The notes under the pieces were generated by a model. That model did no database searches. It saw only the letters and a program-made list of their open reading frames with translations, and had not been told where the DNA came from. A stretch of 64,000 nt of DNA from Saturnia japonica (lineage: Eukaryota > Arthropoda > Insecta > Lepidoptera > Saturniidae). Location: positions 13,702,001-13,766,000 of the forward strand of contig CM065322.1 of NCBI GenBank assembly GCA_033032175.1, read 5' to 3'. Of this stretch, positions 1 to 11,451 are shown in pieces. The translations under genes and the position numbers were made by a program. Within the stretch, counting starts at the first letter, position 1. Each line of letters opens with the position of its first letter.

Positions 1-126
1 TCCAGGCTCGGCCGTAAGGTGGAGCTGGAAAACCTAGTAACGTTGGTGTCGGATGACGAGACTAGATGTCCTTTCATGGACTTTATGGAAAAAATCGTAA
101 AAGTTGCGTCTAAAAGAAAGAAATAA
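1..126 (+). pseudogene. C-terminal tail of a non-LTR retrotransposon ORF2 (partial at window edge)
   Basis: An open frame enters from the window start and ends at a TAA at 124-126, giving 41 residues. The piece has an ENLV motif followed by an aromatic and basic stretch ending in SKRKK. This resembles the extreme C-termini of APE-type non-LTR ORF2 proteins of the R1/I group, downstream of the RT and RNase H domains. No catalytic motif is in view, so the assignment rests on this weak similarity and on the AT-rich 3' UTR and A-rich tail that follow. It could instead be the end of an unrelated gene. Confidence 0.35.
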
Positions 127-397
127 TATGTCTCCATTTTAAATTATTTTGATTTTATTTTTATTCTAGTCACATAGGATATTTGTAGATTAATTGAGAA
201 TTGTTTGTTTTAATTTTTGTGTTGTATATGTTACTGGTTTTTAGGTTTTTATTATTATAAATCTGGACATAAATTAAGTTGGTAATTTTAAAGATGAAAA
301 TTGTAATTTTATTTTATTGACATTAGATATATTTAATTTTAAGAAAAATTGTATGGTAGTTATTAAGAATGATTTTTTGAATAAATGAAATAAAAAA
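127..397 (+). mobile_element. 3' UTR and A-rich tail of the + strand non-LTR element
   Basis: This AT-rich noncoding stretch follows the ORF2 tail and ends in an A-rich run with AATAAA-like motifs (about 380-397), after which the composition changes abruptly to a GGGGG run. This is the expected 3' end of a LINE-like insertion. The + strand element and the - strand R1-like element at 440-2641 meet within about 45 bp, which suggests truncation or a nested insertion. Confidence 0.4.
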
Positions 398-439
398 GGG
401 GGACGCATAGTTATGGTTTTTAGCGAAATAAAGTCGGAG

Positions 440-2641
440 GTTTGTAACCCGCTCAGTAGTGCCGAGATGTTAACCGGAAGGGTGCCCTTAACAATATGCC
501 ACCCTTGATCTGGCTATGGAGTCCCAATTTAAACGTTCCGGGCACTCGTCGTGGAATGCCGTATGGTGGGACTCTTCCTGGGGCCGCTTTGCCCTCCGGC
601 AGTTCACACAGGTAGGGGGCTTTCCCTCCGCCCGACTAGGGCACTCACCCCTCTTATGGTGATTGACGCAGTGCACACACGATTCCTCGGTGCTCGGGCA
701 CGACTTCCTACTGTGCCCGTACCCCAAACAGCATGTACACTGCACCAGGGGCGTCTGATCCTGCACCGGACTGTACAGGATGCCAATGTGCATCCTACCT
801 GCATCCACCAACCTCTGCCAGAGCTTCGGCGCGACCTCCAAGACTGGGTGGCACTCTAATTGGTTACGCGCCCTTTTTCGGTACCGTACCTGCATGCTCC
901 GGTCTTTGGCCTCCAGGTCACGGAACAACTCTTTGTTTTGACCCCTTATGTTTTCCAGAATTTCCTTATCGCTGTAGGCTTGTAGGACCCCTCTGATTTC
1001 GACAAGAGGTTCTTGTTAGTTGGGGTCTCTACGGTCAGTCCAGCCGAGGCCGTCTGCAGCTGTCCCGCCATCTTCCGCGCATTCTCTTCGGCGCGGCATC
1101 GCAGCACGACCTTTTGATTTTTGGCCTTTCTGACCGCATCGACCCTAGCGCCCGTGACCTGGGTGTTAGCCACCCTCGGTATTGTGTTAAGGACCCCTTC
1201 AATGGTGTCGCGAGGGTCCTTAGAAGACACTATTAGTGTAGCAGAGGGCGGCGGGCGCTTTGGTAGCGTTGATACCTGAGCAGACGTGGTACCCTTTGTC
1301 TGGGCGCGTACTACAGGAGCGGCTATGTTGACCCCCTGCCGTCAATGGCCTGGTGCGTGCCCGAAACAGCCATCTCCGTCCCCAAAGTCTGCTGGTTTGA
1401 TTGAGGTAGGACCGCCGGACACCCCATTTCACGGACCTCATGGAGCACTGTGTCGATCTTCGACGTTACAGGCCCCATGAGATCCCTAAGGGTCTCAGTC
1501 CCGGCGCAGACATTCCTCAATCCCGGCTGATCCAGTACCTGGTCTATCTAGTCTGTCTCTCAAATGACCCACAGTGGTCCTAATCTCTTCGAGATGTAAT
1601 CCATAGTCAGGGGTAGGGGGAACGGGGGGGGGGAGTAGGCATGACTACTCACTCGCCGACGCGCCCAGGTAATCCATCCAAACCCACCTCCAGGCGCGTC
1701 ACCGATGCCTGTAACCGAGCCGCTCCCTCCACGATCTTGTTCAGTTCCTCCGGTTGTATGTGGCATGCCTCAGTCTTGTTTATTACGGATCTCCGGCGAA
1801 GATCCTTTATCCCGTCCTGCACTCCCCGAAGCGACTTTAAGGGATCGGATACCTCGTAGTCGAGCCACGAACGGAGGGCTCCTAGTTCGCCCACTAATGC
1901 CTCCACGTGCTTCGTGAGCGATCCCACCGTTCGCTCGTGGCTCTCTACGAGTCCCGCCAGCTGCTTGGCGTGCGCCCGCTCCGCCCATGCAAGCTCCCTT
2001 GCCTCTTCGGCTCGCGCGCGCTCCGCCTGCACCTTATGTCGGCTTCGGGAATCCACCAGCTCAAGGGCGGTGACGTACAGTCCCTCGAGAGACTCTACGA
2101 TCTCCGCCTTAATCTCCTTCTTGAGATTACCCGAGCTCTCGGCTGCCTTTTTCCCTGCCTGGAGGAACTCTGTTGCTCTAATCTTTGCCATATCTAGGGC
2201 TATACCTACCTTACCCTTTATGGTAGGGAGCATACTTAGCCTACTAGCCTTAGAGGGAACGGTCTCACCCCCAGATGAATCATCCCCCCATTCCCCGTCT
2301 GTTATATCAGGGCCCGCACCTACGGTAGACTGTAGTGAGCCCACCGAGCCCAGTCCTACTGGCGCTCGAACTATTTGTGGGCTTCCTTGGTCGTGGCCTC
2401 CCCCAAGATCCTCTAAAACCTCTTCCTTCTTCCCCTCTGATGTGACCGCCGGTGTGTCCTTTGAGCGCGCCACGCTAACCGCATTTTTATTCAGAACACT
2501 CTTCAGCATGGTGCTCTCAGTGTCGCTGGCTCTGCGTTTGGCGCCCACCTCACTCTGGCGCAACCTTCTTTGTGTTACCTCATTGTCACTCTTTACTGGT
2601 TTTAGTGTTTTAATTCCGGTATGTTGGCGTGATGTAGACAT
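440..2641 (-). mobile_element. R1-like non-LTR retrotransposon, copy 1 (ORF1 only)
   Basis: The element covers ORF1 and only the first few codons of ORF2. Homology with copy 2 (60.6-64.0 kb) continues past the ORF1 stop into the ORF2 start and then ends abruptly at about 440, where the unrelated + strand element begins. Endonuclease, RT and RNase H are absent. The 5' UTR must lie above 2641, but its limit cannot be seen. Confidence 0.75.
488..2641 (-). pseudogene. R1-like ORF1 (gag) with C-terminal CCHC zinc knuckles, frameshifted
   Basis: ORF1 proteins of this group bind element RNA and form the ribonucleoprotein. The N-terminal part (2641-1649, 330 residues) is polar, with a long Glu/Ala/Arg-rich coiled-coil stretch. 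A middle part (1520-946) carries the conserved block GARVDAV...VVLRC. The C-terminal part (about 1005-488) reads CTCCLGYGHSRKSC, then CVHC...H...C and a third Cys/His cluster, and ends in RSRVAYC before a TAA at 488-490. This is the triple zinc-knuckle layout of R1-type ORF1. The parts lie in different frames, with breaks near 1005, 1225-1320 and 1520-1650, so no single protein is encoded as sequenced. Two relatives lie at 57.1-57.5 kb and 63.3-64.0 kb. Confidence 0.8.
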
Positions 2642-5600
2642 TATGTTTCTGTATATATTCTAAAACTATTGTAGATGTAAAGTAATAGAAATAAATAATT
2701 GTCAATTGTAAATTGTAAATAATAATTGAAAAATTTAAAATTTAAAACATACACATCAATATAATTTAGTTAAACTACTAATATCATTAAATTTGTCAGT
2801 ATTTTATAAAATTGTTCTATTGTAAAATTAAATGTACTTACCTAATAATAGTCAGTCTCAGCGTCGAATTTAGTTATATCTATATCTAATTATACCCAAT
2901 ACATGTAATCACTAGAATTTTAACTATATGTAGTGTTAGTAATTTGCTTCTTTAGGTAAAAATAAATTCCTTTTTCTACACAACACACTTTAATCACTTT
3001 TTAAAAAAACATACAGCTTATTTTACATTTATAACGTCTTCAACGTCCACCCGATACAACGCAACGCACACCCTCCCCCCCTCTCGTCTCACGTTAGGCT
3101 CACCCGCCTTCCCCCCCGCACATTCCGCTCCGACACCGCACTCTTATTATTAAATCCTACATATATTTACAATATTTAATTAAAGAATTTGTTAAAATGT
3201 TTTCAATATTACGCAATTCTGGAAATCTATTGGGTCAGTTTATAGGCCTTTTTTTCCACGATTCCAATGACACCAAGAACGGGTCTGTAGGAGCAAAGAT
3301 GGAAAAGTTAGGCCTCGCGGGGGTGAAGTATCCTGGAGGGGCGGGGACCGATCCTCAGAGGGGCGAAGGGGGGGGGAATTTTTGGGGTGGGTCCTTGACC
3401 TGACACCCAACCTTAGACTCCTCCCACCCACCACCAACTATCCGTCCTCCAAGATCGTGACTAAAATTATTTTAGCGGGGACTGAGGCACCCGAAAGACG
3501 GGGGGGAAGTAACCGCAGGGAAGAAGAAAATGTGAGGGGCGGGACAGGGGTCACCCACAAGTGGTAATGGTTTTGTCTAGTATGACGACCTCCACACGTC
3601 ACCGACCGCCGTCACACTACGTCCTCCAGCTACGTCAATCTGACGTCACACAGTGGCCCCGCACAATCCCGAGTGCCTACTATTATTAGCCCCAATGGCT
3701 ATGAATAAATTTTGCTTTGTTTAAAACAGTAGGCCCTGTTTACTCTTAAAATAAATTTAGCCCAGTGACCATAATAATTTGCTATTTACAAATAACAGGC
3801 GCTTTTTGCCATACAAAAATAATATTTACTATTTTCTTAAATAATTATATTTATATTTAAATTAACTTAGAAATATTTTAGACTCTTATGCTAACAACTC
3901 TAGATAATATATCCCAATTTTAAAAACCCCAATAATTAATGATTTTCTGTGATGAAATATCACACAAAGTTTTCGCAGAAAACTAAGATTTCCTAGGCCG
4001 TTCCTGGACTTTCTGGATTTTTTCCCAACAATTTCTGAAAATCTCAACCCCCCGCACCAAACCACCCTTGACCAAGTTAATAAAAACTGGTCCCCGTCTA
4101 TATGGTTAAACTTTCGTAAGTTGAATATTTTACCCCAATTAACCGTCCTGATAAATGGTTATAACCGCAAGTACCTTGGCAAGCTGTCTGTAGCTCACCT
4201 CAATCGTGGGTCGCAACAATACTATATTTAATATATTAACTATATAATAATTATTTTAGTTCTACGTTTTCTAAAGTATCACAATGCTGTTGCTGTCAAT
4301 CGTTACCTAACTATTTATATTTATATTATGAATTTTAAAAACGAATCAACTAATATACTATTTTCTTTGAACTACCTCCAGATACTGATGATGCCGATGA
4401 TGATGATGATAGCTGAGGGGTCACACAACGCAGCGTGCCGTGGTGGTAAACTCCCTCGATCAACGTTGCAGCAGGAGTGGACCGGAAATGAACAAGCGGC
4501 AATTACCGCTCTCTCTCACGGTCCCAATTCCAGCACCCCCCGGCACCCACAATCAATCCCGAGGTATGTTATTTGACGTCAAAATTGTTAACATTTAGAT
4601 ATTATTATTATTTATTTTACTGTACTGTTATAATATTTATTATTATTTTTATCACTAGTATTATTTATTATTATTATTATTGAATTATTATTATTATATT
4701 ATATGTCAATGATCGAGATATATAAAAATTAATAATTAATTAGATTGTTGAACAAAATAATTAATAAAACTTCCTGCGGGCCGCACGATTGATGTTTCTG
4801 GTTTCTCACGCTAGATCGGTTATGTAATGTTGAAATTCCATTGAATTTTGTCCAGAATTGTGTATATTTTATTCAATAACTTCTAAACCCGACGTCACAG
4901 CACTTTGGTGATAGTCTTATTCTGTGCGGGATTAAATTGCCCACAAAACTTTCTCTATCCCATCCGCGTGTACGTCACAGGAATCACTGTATTTTAGCTT
5001 TGAAAATTTGAATTGCAATTATCTCCAAAAGTAGTCATTTATAAGTTCTGATTTTTAGTGCATTAAATAGTTGCTTCTAAAATGGTTTTATCAATATAAA
5101 TTTTTAATGTTCTAGTTTTTGAAATATAAAAATTCAAAGTTTTTTAAATGTTTTTTAGCGTTTTAAAAATGTTTATCAAAAATCCACCCACTTTTAATCC
5201 ACCTTTCCTTGACAACACTGCAATCCTCTTCTAGATAACACAAAATTCAATCCTGTAGGACACTTATTTTATAATTTTAAGGCGAGTTTTTCCAAGATGT
5301 TTTGCTATTTATTTCAAAAAGTATATTAGTTAGAATTTTTTGGTTTTTTTGGGAAATGAGCACTGTAGGGATCTGGTCCCTAGGGACGTAACTTATTATT
5401 TTATGAATTTTTATAATTGGATTGTTACGAAAAGTTCTAATGTTAAAAATACCATTCTTGTGTCAGATTAAAGAGAAATTTCCACTGCACTTTTACACAA
5501 TTTAAAAACAATGTGTTGTCGATCTATTTTTAGAGCCGCATGCGGTCAAAGTTTTTTCCCTTTCGTTTTTTGGCAATAACTTCGTGGTTTTTTGGAATAT

Positions 5601-5652
5601 TTAGAAACTGAGTATAACACTGCAATCCTTTCTCCAAGCCGCTTCTTTTGGT
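2642..5652. other. noncoding stretch with a G-rich tract and ATT-rich repeats
   Basis: I see no convincing gene here. 2642-3000 is very AT-rich and may hold the 5' UTR of the R1-like element. 3060-3130 is C-rich. 3312-3410 on the + strand has closely spaced G runs, including an eight-G run near 3369. About 4595-4695 is rich in ATT/TTA triplets. The short open frames, including 3197-3403, show no domain and follow the G-rich composition. Confidence 0.5.
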
Positions 5653-6087
5653 GTGCTACACTTATGGATACTGTCACAAAAAACACAATTTTCGAATTTT
5701 ATCACTTTTTCCGGCGCGGAGCGAACCGGCACGTGTTCGACCGCAGCGAGTGCTCAAGTGGGACCGGTTGAATTTAAAATGATGCAAAATAGCGTCCTCT
5801 CGCGAACTTTTACAAACGAAACATTGGTAATACATTTTAAAAGAAGTAAAATAATCGCTGAGAAACTAGGCTTTATTAAAGATAAAATGGAGAGGATAAG
5901 CACAAAACACTTCACTCAATCAACACAGTACTTTAATGTCAGTTGTCAAACTGATACACGGCTACTTACAAACTACTACGTATCTACAGCTACTTGTAGA
6001 TATAGTACTATAGACAGTATAGACAAACGTCATAAAACATTAAAAACAAAATGGCACTACCTCGAGCGTTCCGTTCTATGAAGATTA

Positions 6088-6905
6088 TCGGCAGTGTATT
6101 GAACTTAGTACACTCATTTAAGGGAGTTGAAATGGTTGCCATATCTGTTAAAAATATAGAGTAATAATTTATTTTACCTAGGAATGATCTTGGGATTGTG
6201 ATGTTTTCTGGTAGGGGTAACTGTAATACAAGTTCAAGATTATCCTTAATAACACTAATTCCTTCTTTATTGATGCTATATCCAAAAACTTCTATATTTG
6301 TACGATTAAAATTTCACCTTTGTGGCTTTGTTTTCAAACCAGATACTTTTAATATAGTTAATACGGATTCTAATATTTTAGTCATATTTTTAAAATCCTG
6401 ACCACACATGTACCTAAATATTATCTATAAAAACCACAGAATTTTGTATAGAATTTAGTTTCTTACTATTTAACCTCTGAAATGAACCTGGCCCAGTACT
6501 AATCCCACAAGGCAAATACAAATATTTCAAAGTACCAAACTCAGTGTTAATTACTATTAACATCTGCGAACTAGGTTCTAGTGGCTCCTGTAAGTATGCT
6601 TCTTTAAGGTCAAGTTCACAGTAGTACTCACCCCCTTTAGTGTTACAAATATGGCCTCAGTATGAGGAAAAGGATAATGATCTGTCTCTAAATATCTCTC
6701 TTTATAGTCTCCACATAATCTCACAGACCCATCTGGTTTCAAGACAGGGACCACTGGTGTTCCCCATTCGCTATATTTTACTGATTCTATTCTTTTATTA
6801 TCCAATAATCTTTGAATTTCGTTTTTAACTTTATCTTTAAGAGCAAATGGAACTTGTCTTACTGGTAAAAATTTTGGTTTTACTTCACTTTTTAATTTTA
6901 GACTG
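6088..6905 (-). pseudogene. gypsy A reverse transcriptase, truncated and interrupted
   Basis: RT copies element RNA into DNA. From 6905 downward the - strand shows the run-in LPVRQVPFAL, then WGTPVVPVLKPDGSVRLCGDYK (fingers), a palm block ending LPCGIS, a degenerate FIDNI where gypsy has YLDDI, and a FGYSINKEG block followed by LGKINYY near 6170. Frame breaks occur near 6575 and an in-frame stop lies near 6297. The sequence leaves the RT pattern near 6088 and RNase H is absent. Similarity to gypsy RTs is unmistakable over about 240 residues. Confidence 0.75.
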
Positions 6906-7162
6906 ATACATTCCCCCTGAAATTACCTTAACCTGGTGTGAAAACTTCCATGAACTTGTCCTAATTATTTTAATAGGTTTACATATTTCATTTAATTTTT
7001 GATCACAAACATTTCTGTTGAGTTCCAAAGGCCATTACTCGAAAATATTCAGCCAATTTTATACCTAATATTCTAGGTTTATCATTACTAACAATATGTA
7101 TATTACATCCACTAGTTTTTTTACATTTTTCCAATAAACATTTATATTTTTTATCATTCCTA

Positions 7163-7357
7163 TTAGTTTAGATAAAATTCGATCAAAGTTTTTAAATGAA
7201 ATGTTTGTTTTTTTATATCACAATATGGAAACAAATAAATTTCATCATTTATAGTTAAAGTACTAACTTCAGAGCCTGCATTTAATTCAAAATTGATAAG
7301 TTTACCTTCAACTAATACGTTAATGAGCTGTGGGCGTACTTTACTTTTCATATTATT
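7163..7357 (-). pseudogene. gypsy A aspartic protease, catalytic Asp replaced
   Basis: The segment reads PQLINVLVEGKLINFEL followed by NAGS, where gypsy proteases have D-T/S-G. The flanking pattern (short beta strand, hydrophobic residues, then EVSTL) matches the retropepsin active-site loop. The catalytic aspartate is Asn here, so the enzyme would be dead even if expressed. It sits between the gag (above) and RT (below) in the normal gypsy order. Confidence 0.6.
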
Positions 7358-7358
7358 G

Positions 7359-8023
7359 GTATAGAAAGAAAGAAAGAAAAGAAAGAAAACATTTATTCCT
7401 AAAAACTAAACACGCTTTACATAAATTGACTAATATTAATATACACACAAAAAAAAACATTAAAGAGTAACAATATAAAAGACCCAGCTGCGTGTTCTGC
7501 TATTAAGAAAAGGCGTCCAACTCAGCATAATGCTAAAGTGCCACAGGGCACTTCGCGCTAATTTTCAGCTGGAACCCCGAAACAAGTCACGGTCTGCAAA
7601 CAATAATCAATCGAAATAAAATAAAACATAAATAACAACTTTAACTCACTATTCATGGCATCATATATTTTTTAAATAATAATAATAATAAAAAGAATAT
7701 AAAACAAACAAATAAATAAAAGGGGCACTCATAAAAAAATGGAAAATAATATTATGTAGGTGCATTATAAAACTATATAAAACATTATCTCTAAGATTAT
7801 ACTGTGAACATAGCAGGATATTAAAATATATGCAAACACAAATAAATAATTCCATAAATAAATAAATTTTCCAAAGCATGAATTCACTAACACTGCGCCA
7901 TTAACAAAAATCGTTTGAAATTAATTCTAAGCAGTTGTGTGGTATTAAAGTCGCGCATTGGAGGGGGCAGGTCATTGCAGCATCGGGTAGCAGCTAGGTA
8001 CGGTATAGATACAATACATGCCG
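7359..8023 (-). mobile_element. 5'-truncated LINE 3' end inserted in gypsy A
   Basis: On the - strand the upper part (8023 to about 7880) gives a short ORF2-like C-terminus with the pattern YLAATRCCND...MRDF...FKRFLL, typical of Jockey/CR1-group ORF2 ends. A 500-bp AT-rich 3' UTR follows, ending in a run of TTTC repeats (GAAA on the + strand, 7363-7388). The hexamer ATTATT flanks both sides (7353-7358 and 8024-8029) and may be the target duplication, though it is low in complexity. The insertion separates the gypsy A protease from its zinc knuckle. Confidence 0.55.
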
Positions 8024-8091
8024 GGATTATTCCTGTCTACTTAAAAATAAATGTTGAACATCATTTTCAATTTCTATTTCCTTTGAATCAA

Positions 8092-9075
8092 TCACGCCCA
8101 GGTTCTGGGTCTGCCGTGTACGGCACTCTCTAAAAATATGTCCCTGTTTACCACACTCTGAACAAAATTTATTTTTAATGAACATTCAGATTTTATGTGA
8201 TTGTCTTTTCCACAGACATAACATTTCATATAATTTTTTTTGTGGCTTGTTCCTCTTGAAGTTTTCGTTTGGTCTTTAGAAGAAGATACCGGGTGGCCAA
8301 ACATATCCGTAGATCCATCCACCTGTGAAGACCCCATCGATTCCGTTCACCTACATTTGATTGTTGCATTGCAGCTTCTACTGTTCGAGCCAATAAAACT
8401 AATTTATCCAGAACTGCATTACCATTTTTAAGCAACTCAAATTTTATTAGTGATTTGTTAACACCAATCTATAATTTTTCTTTTACTTGGTCTTCCCAGT
8501 CATTAAAATCACATCTTTTGGCTAACTTTTTTAAAATTATTATGTAATCTTTAATTTTTTAATTATGTTTTTGGTTTCTAGAACGGAATTCAGCTCGATC
8601 TAAGGCTGTTGATGGTGACTTAGTATATCTTGTTTGTAGTAGTTTTAACAGTTCATCATAATCTTTTTTTATTGGTTTATCTGGAGAACATAAATGATTC
8701 ACTGTTTCTAGAATTTTTGTGGTTAAATTGCTTAATAATAGTGGTGTTTGTTTTGTTTTGGGAATATCATTTATAGTAATAATACATTCCAGTTGTTGTT
8801 CAAACAACTCAAAGTTGATGCCGTCGAATTTATCTATGTTATCGTAATTCGTATTCATTTTTGACGTAAACGATACAACTTCACTAATATTACCTTCAGT
8901 GTTTTTACCACACGTTTCTTCTTTGTCGTCTAAAACTGTCCACTTTTAACTAACTGTCTAAGGTTTTTTCTTAGAGTCTCGAGATTGCAGTCTATGTTAG
9001 GTAATTTTAATTCATCAAATATCTTTATTAGTTCCTTCTTTGTCCAATTTTTGTATCCAACTAGTTTTCTTTTCC
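8092..9075 (-). pseudogene. gypsy A gag (N-terminal helical module, core, CCHC knuckle), broken
   Basis: Gag forms the particle and binds element RNA. The first part (about 9045-8945) reads WTKKELIKIFDELKLP and then an LRKNLRQL block, a SAP-like pair of helices. After a frame change a gag core begins with MNTNYDNIDKFDG (8858 downward), ending near 8559. Downstream at 8337-8092 there is one complete zinc knuckle, CYVCGKDNHIKSEC. The core resembles gypsy gags of the type also present in gypsy E at 25.9 kb. At least three frame breaks separate these parts. Confidence 0.7.
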
Positions 9076-9092
9076 TCTATATCGTTTAAAAA

Positions 9093-10187
9093 TTGTTTTA
9101 CAATCATCTGTTTTATTATATAAAACATTCAATATTACTGAACAAGTTATTAAGGGTCGGTATACACGGTAACCTTCTAAGGTGGATTGAGTCGTATATA
9201 AGAAACCGCAGTCAAGCTGTAGCACTCAAAGGTTATCGTTCTAGGTTTCTAGCGATTTCTTACGGTATTCCCCAAGGATCTCATCTTGGGCCTTTCCTAT
9301 TTACGCTGTATATCAATGATATAGGGGCATGTTTTAAGGAGTCTTGTCATTTACTCTATGCAGACGATACAAAAAAAATTAAAATCGTTCAATCAGAGGC
9401 TGACTGTATGCAATTACAAAATGATCTCAATATGTTTAATGAATATTGCTTGTCAAATCAATTATTTATTAACAGTGACAAGTGCCACATTATTTCTTTC
9501 ACACGGAAACGAAATCCTTTAATTTACAACTATGAACTGTCTGGAAATATAATTAAACGTGTTAATGAAGTTCGTGACTTAGGTGTCATTCTGGATTCAG
9601 GATTGCACTTCAATCTTCATATAGATACTATCGTCTCTAAAGCTCTTAAGAAACTCGGCTTAATACTACGTTTGGGTAAACCCTTTAAGAAAGTAGAAAC
9701 TTTAAAAGTCTTATATTACGCCTATGTTCGCAGTATACTGGAGTTTGCAAGTGTAGTTTGGAGCCCACAATATGAAGTGCACATAGCTAGGATTGAGAAA
9801 ATACAGAACAGATTTTTAAAGTCCCTCGATTATAGAACTAGTCATAATTTTATTGATTTTAAAACAAGTGCTTCTAGGCATAATATGCAATCCTTAAAAC
9901 ATAGGAGGATATATCTTGATGCAATCTTCTTACATAAAATAATTAATTACCATATAGATTCTTCTCCACTTCTGGAACACATTTCTTTAAAAATACCGCG
10001 ATCAAACGCACGATCAAAGGACACATTTCATGTTCCCTTTTGTCGGACAAATTATTTCAAAAACTCCTTCTTTCAACGTTCTTGTTATTACTATAACAGA
10101 TTTCTTAGTGATGTTGACATATTTTCAAATAAATTATCATCTTACAAAAGGAAGGTACGTGATTTGTTGAATAAAGACATGTTATGA
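9093..10187 (+). CDS. reverse transcriptase C-terminal half, Jockey/CR1-group non-LTR element
   Basis: This 364-residue frame has no stop. RT blocks appear in order: a HSILLNKLLR block at about residue 12, SYGIPQGSHLGPFLF at about 56-70, the catalytic YADD at 89-92, then the thumb block DLGVILDSG near 160. The C-terminal region (from about 200) has the Tyr/Arg-rich pattern of Jockey-group ORF2 with no RNase H. The first ~10 residues may be flanking sequence; the element probably begins near 9126. Endonuclease and RT fingers are missing because of the 5' truncation, so this is a relic despite its open frame. Confidence 0.8.
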   Translation: MFYNHLFYYIKHSILLNKLLRVGIHGNLLRWIESYIRNRSQAVALKGYRSRFLAISYGIPQGSHLGPFLFTLYINDIGACFKESCHLLYADDTKKIKIVQSEADCMQLQNDLNMFNEYCLSNQLFINSDKCHIISFTRKRNPLIYNYELSGNIIKRVNEVRDLGVILDSGLHFNLHIDTIVSKALKKLGLILRLGKPFKKVETLKVLYYAYVRSILEFASVVWSPQYEVHIARIEKIQNRFLKSLDYRTSHNFIDFKTSASRHNMQSLKHRRIYLDAIFLHKIINYHIDSSPLLEHISLKIPRSNARSKDTFHVPFCRTNYFKNSFFQRSCYYYNRFLSDVDIFSNKLSSYKRKVRDLLNKDML

Positions 10188-10430
10188 TATAATATAAATT
10201 TAACTCTTGTATGTTTTTATTTTAATGTTGATATTTAAATTCTAAATTTATTTAGTTCTTTTTTTTTAATATGATTGTAACGCTACGATTTTTGAAAAAT
10301 TATATATAGATATATGTACTTACTTCAATATATGGTACTGTGGGCCTGTTTGTATAAATTATATTTAAACATGTTTATGTTATGGCTGTATGTTACCTTA
10401 ATTAAATAAATAAAAAATAAAATAAAAATA
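9093..10430 (+). mobile_element. 5'-truncated Jockey/CR1-group non-LTR retrotransposon
   Basis: The element holds the second half of an RT domain, an ORF2 C-terminus, a 230-bp AT-rich 3' UTR and an A-rich tail (about 10403-10430). The 5' end cuts into RT, as expected from incomplete target-primed reverse transcription. It lies against the gag end of gypsy A in the opposite orientation. A degraded relative of its 3' end is recognisable in inverted orientation at about 51340-51850. Confidence 0.8.
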
Positions 10431-10603
10431 TATTTTGGTAATTGAACTGCTAGCGGCACTGCGAAGCTTGGTTAGACAAATGTCAAAATACTCGTTCATG
10501 TAAAAACAGTCACTACATTTTATCATTTAGTTTATAAAATCCATTGTCCTCGTCGCCAGTATTATATTTTGATATTTAGACACGTCTGTATTTTAATTAA
10601 TAC

Positions 10604-10807
10604 TGTTTATGACCAAAGTCGAAACATGTTATAATTATCTATGTTTATATATTAGTATCTGTGGTAAATCGGATGACATAAGTAGTCAACTGACAGATGT
10701 GGTTGTACTCAGAACGTGCTTTCTATAAAAGTGCCTAATAAAGAAAATCTATAATTTTCACATTTATTTTATGTTCCCAAATTTACCAGCAACCTTAGTG
10801 TGGAACA
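10604..10807 (+). repeat. 5' LTR of the BEL/Pao element
   Basis: This 204-bp LTR begins TG and ends CA. A TATAAA-like motif (CTATAAAAG, near 10723) and AATAAAG (near 10738) are the likely promoter and polyadenylation signals. I see no difference from the copy at 17813-18016. AATAC at 10599-10603 is the left target duplication. Confidence 0.9.
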
Positions 10808-10813
10808 TAAAAG

Positions 10814-10826
10814 TTGGTCCTTCGAG
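10814..10826 (+). promoter_or_regulatory. candidate tRNA primer-binding site of the BEL/Pao element
   Basis: TTGGTCCTTCGAG lies six bases inside the left LTR. It begins with TGG, the complement of a tRNA CCA end, and its position fits minus-strand primer binding. I recall similar TGGTCCTTCGAG sites in other insect BEL elements. The exact tRNA was not checked. Confidence 0.6.
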
Positions 10827-11451
10827 TAAGTGTTAAAAATAAAGTTTGTGTTGCTTCGTCAGCACGTGTTCTATACTTATAGTCCTGAAATGGTGTAAAG
10901 TGAACCCGTTTGGTGACTATACTCATCATATTTATTCACGTCTGCAATCATTATCGAATTTGAAAGAAGTTCGCCAAAAAATAAGAAAAATTTCATCATC
11001 AAGGTCGTTCAAGGTCGTGTTCATCGCGCGAGTCGAGTCCGCCATTGTTAAATATTTCATCGGTCATCCTCAACGAGTACAGAGTATTGGAGTTGGTACT
11101 AAATTTGTCTCTGGGTACGAGTATCCGAACAAGCGGAAGTGTTAACCAGAGCGGTCAAGTTGTCAACAAGCTGTCAAAAGCGGTACGAACGTTGCCGAAC
11201 CCGAGCTGAAGTCTTCCGAGTGACCGTGTGAATCATTTATTTGACTTTCTTGTCTTGGTGTATGTTTCGGCGCAGGCGCCGCCATTTTTTGTGATATTAA
11301 TATAAGTACAATAATATTGTTTACTTGCTTGGAATATTGTGTTAATAACTTTGTTTAAAAATAGCATCAATAGTGTTATTTCGTTGGAAAAGAAAATTTG
11401 TTGTGTTAGCAGATTTGCGTCTATTCAATTATTTTAGCTTCAGCTTGCATA

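Larger units (their letters stand above)
6088..9075 (-). mobile_element. Ty3/gypsy retrotransposon A, fragmentary
   Basis: Reading on the - strand from 9075 downward there are a gag N-terminal region, a gag core, one CCHC knuckle, a protease and most of RT. RNase H, integrase and both LTRs are missing. The body is split by a LINE tail at about 7359-8023. The RT reading ends near 6088 just after the conserved block equivalent to LGxxNYY, so the 3' half was lost there. No terminal repeat pair was found. Confidence 0.8.

Noticed and set aside
3197..3403. 68-codon + strand open frame over the G-rich tract
   Set aside because: Gly-rich translation simply reflects the G runs; no domain seen.
5653..6081. 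143-codon + strand open frame
   Set aside because: No recognisable domain or repeat, composition like its surroundings, and its end overlaps the decayed gypsy A RT boundary. I could not support it as a gene.
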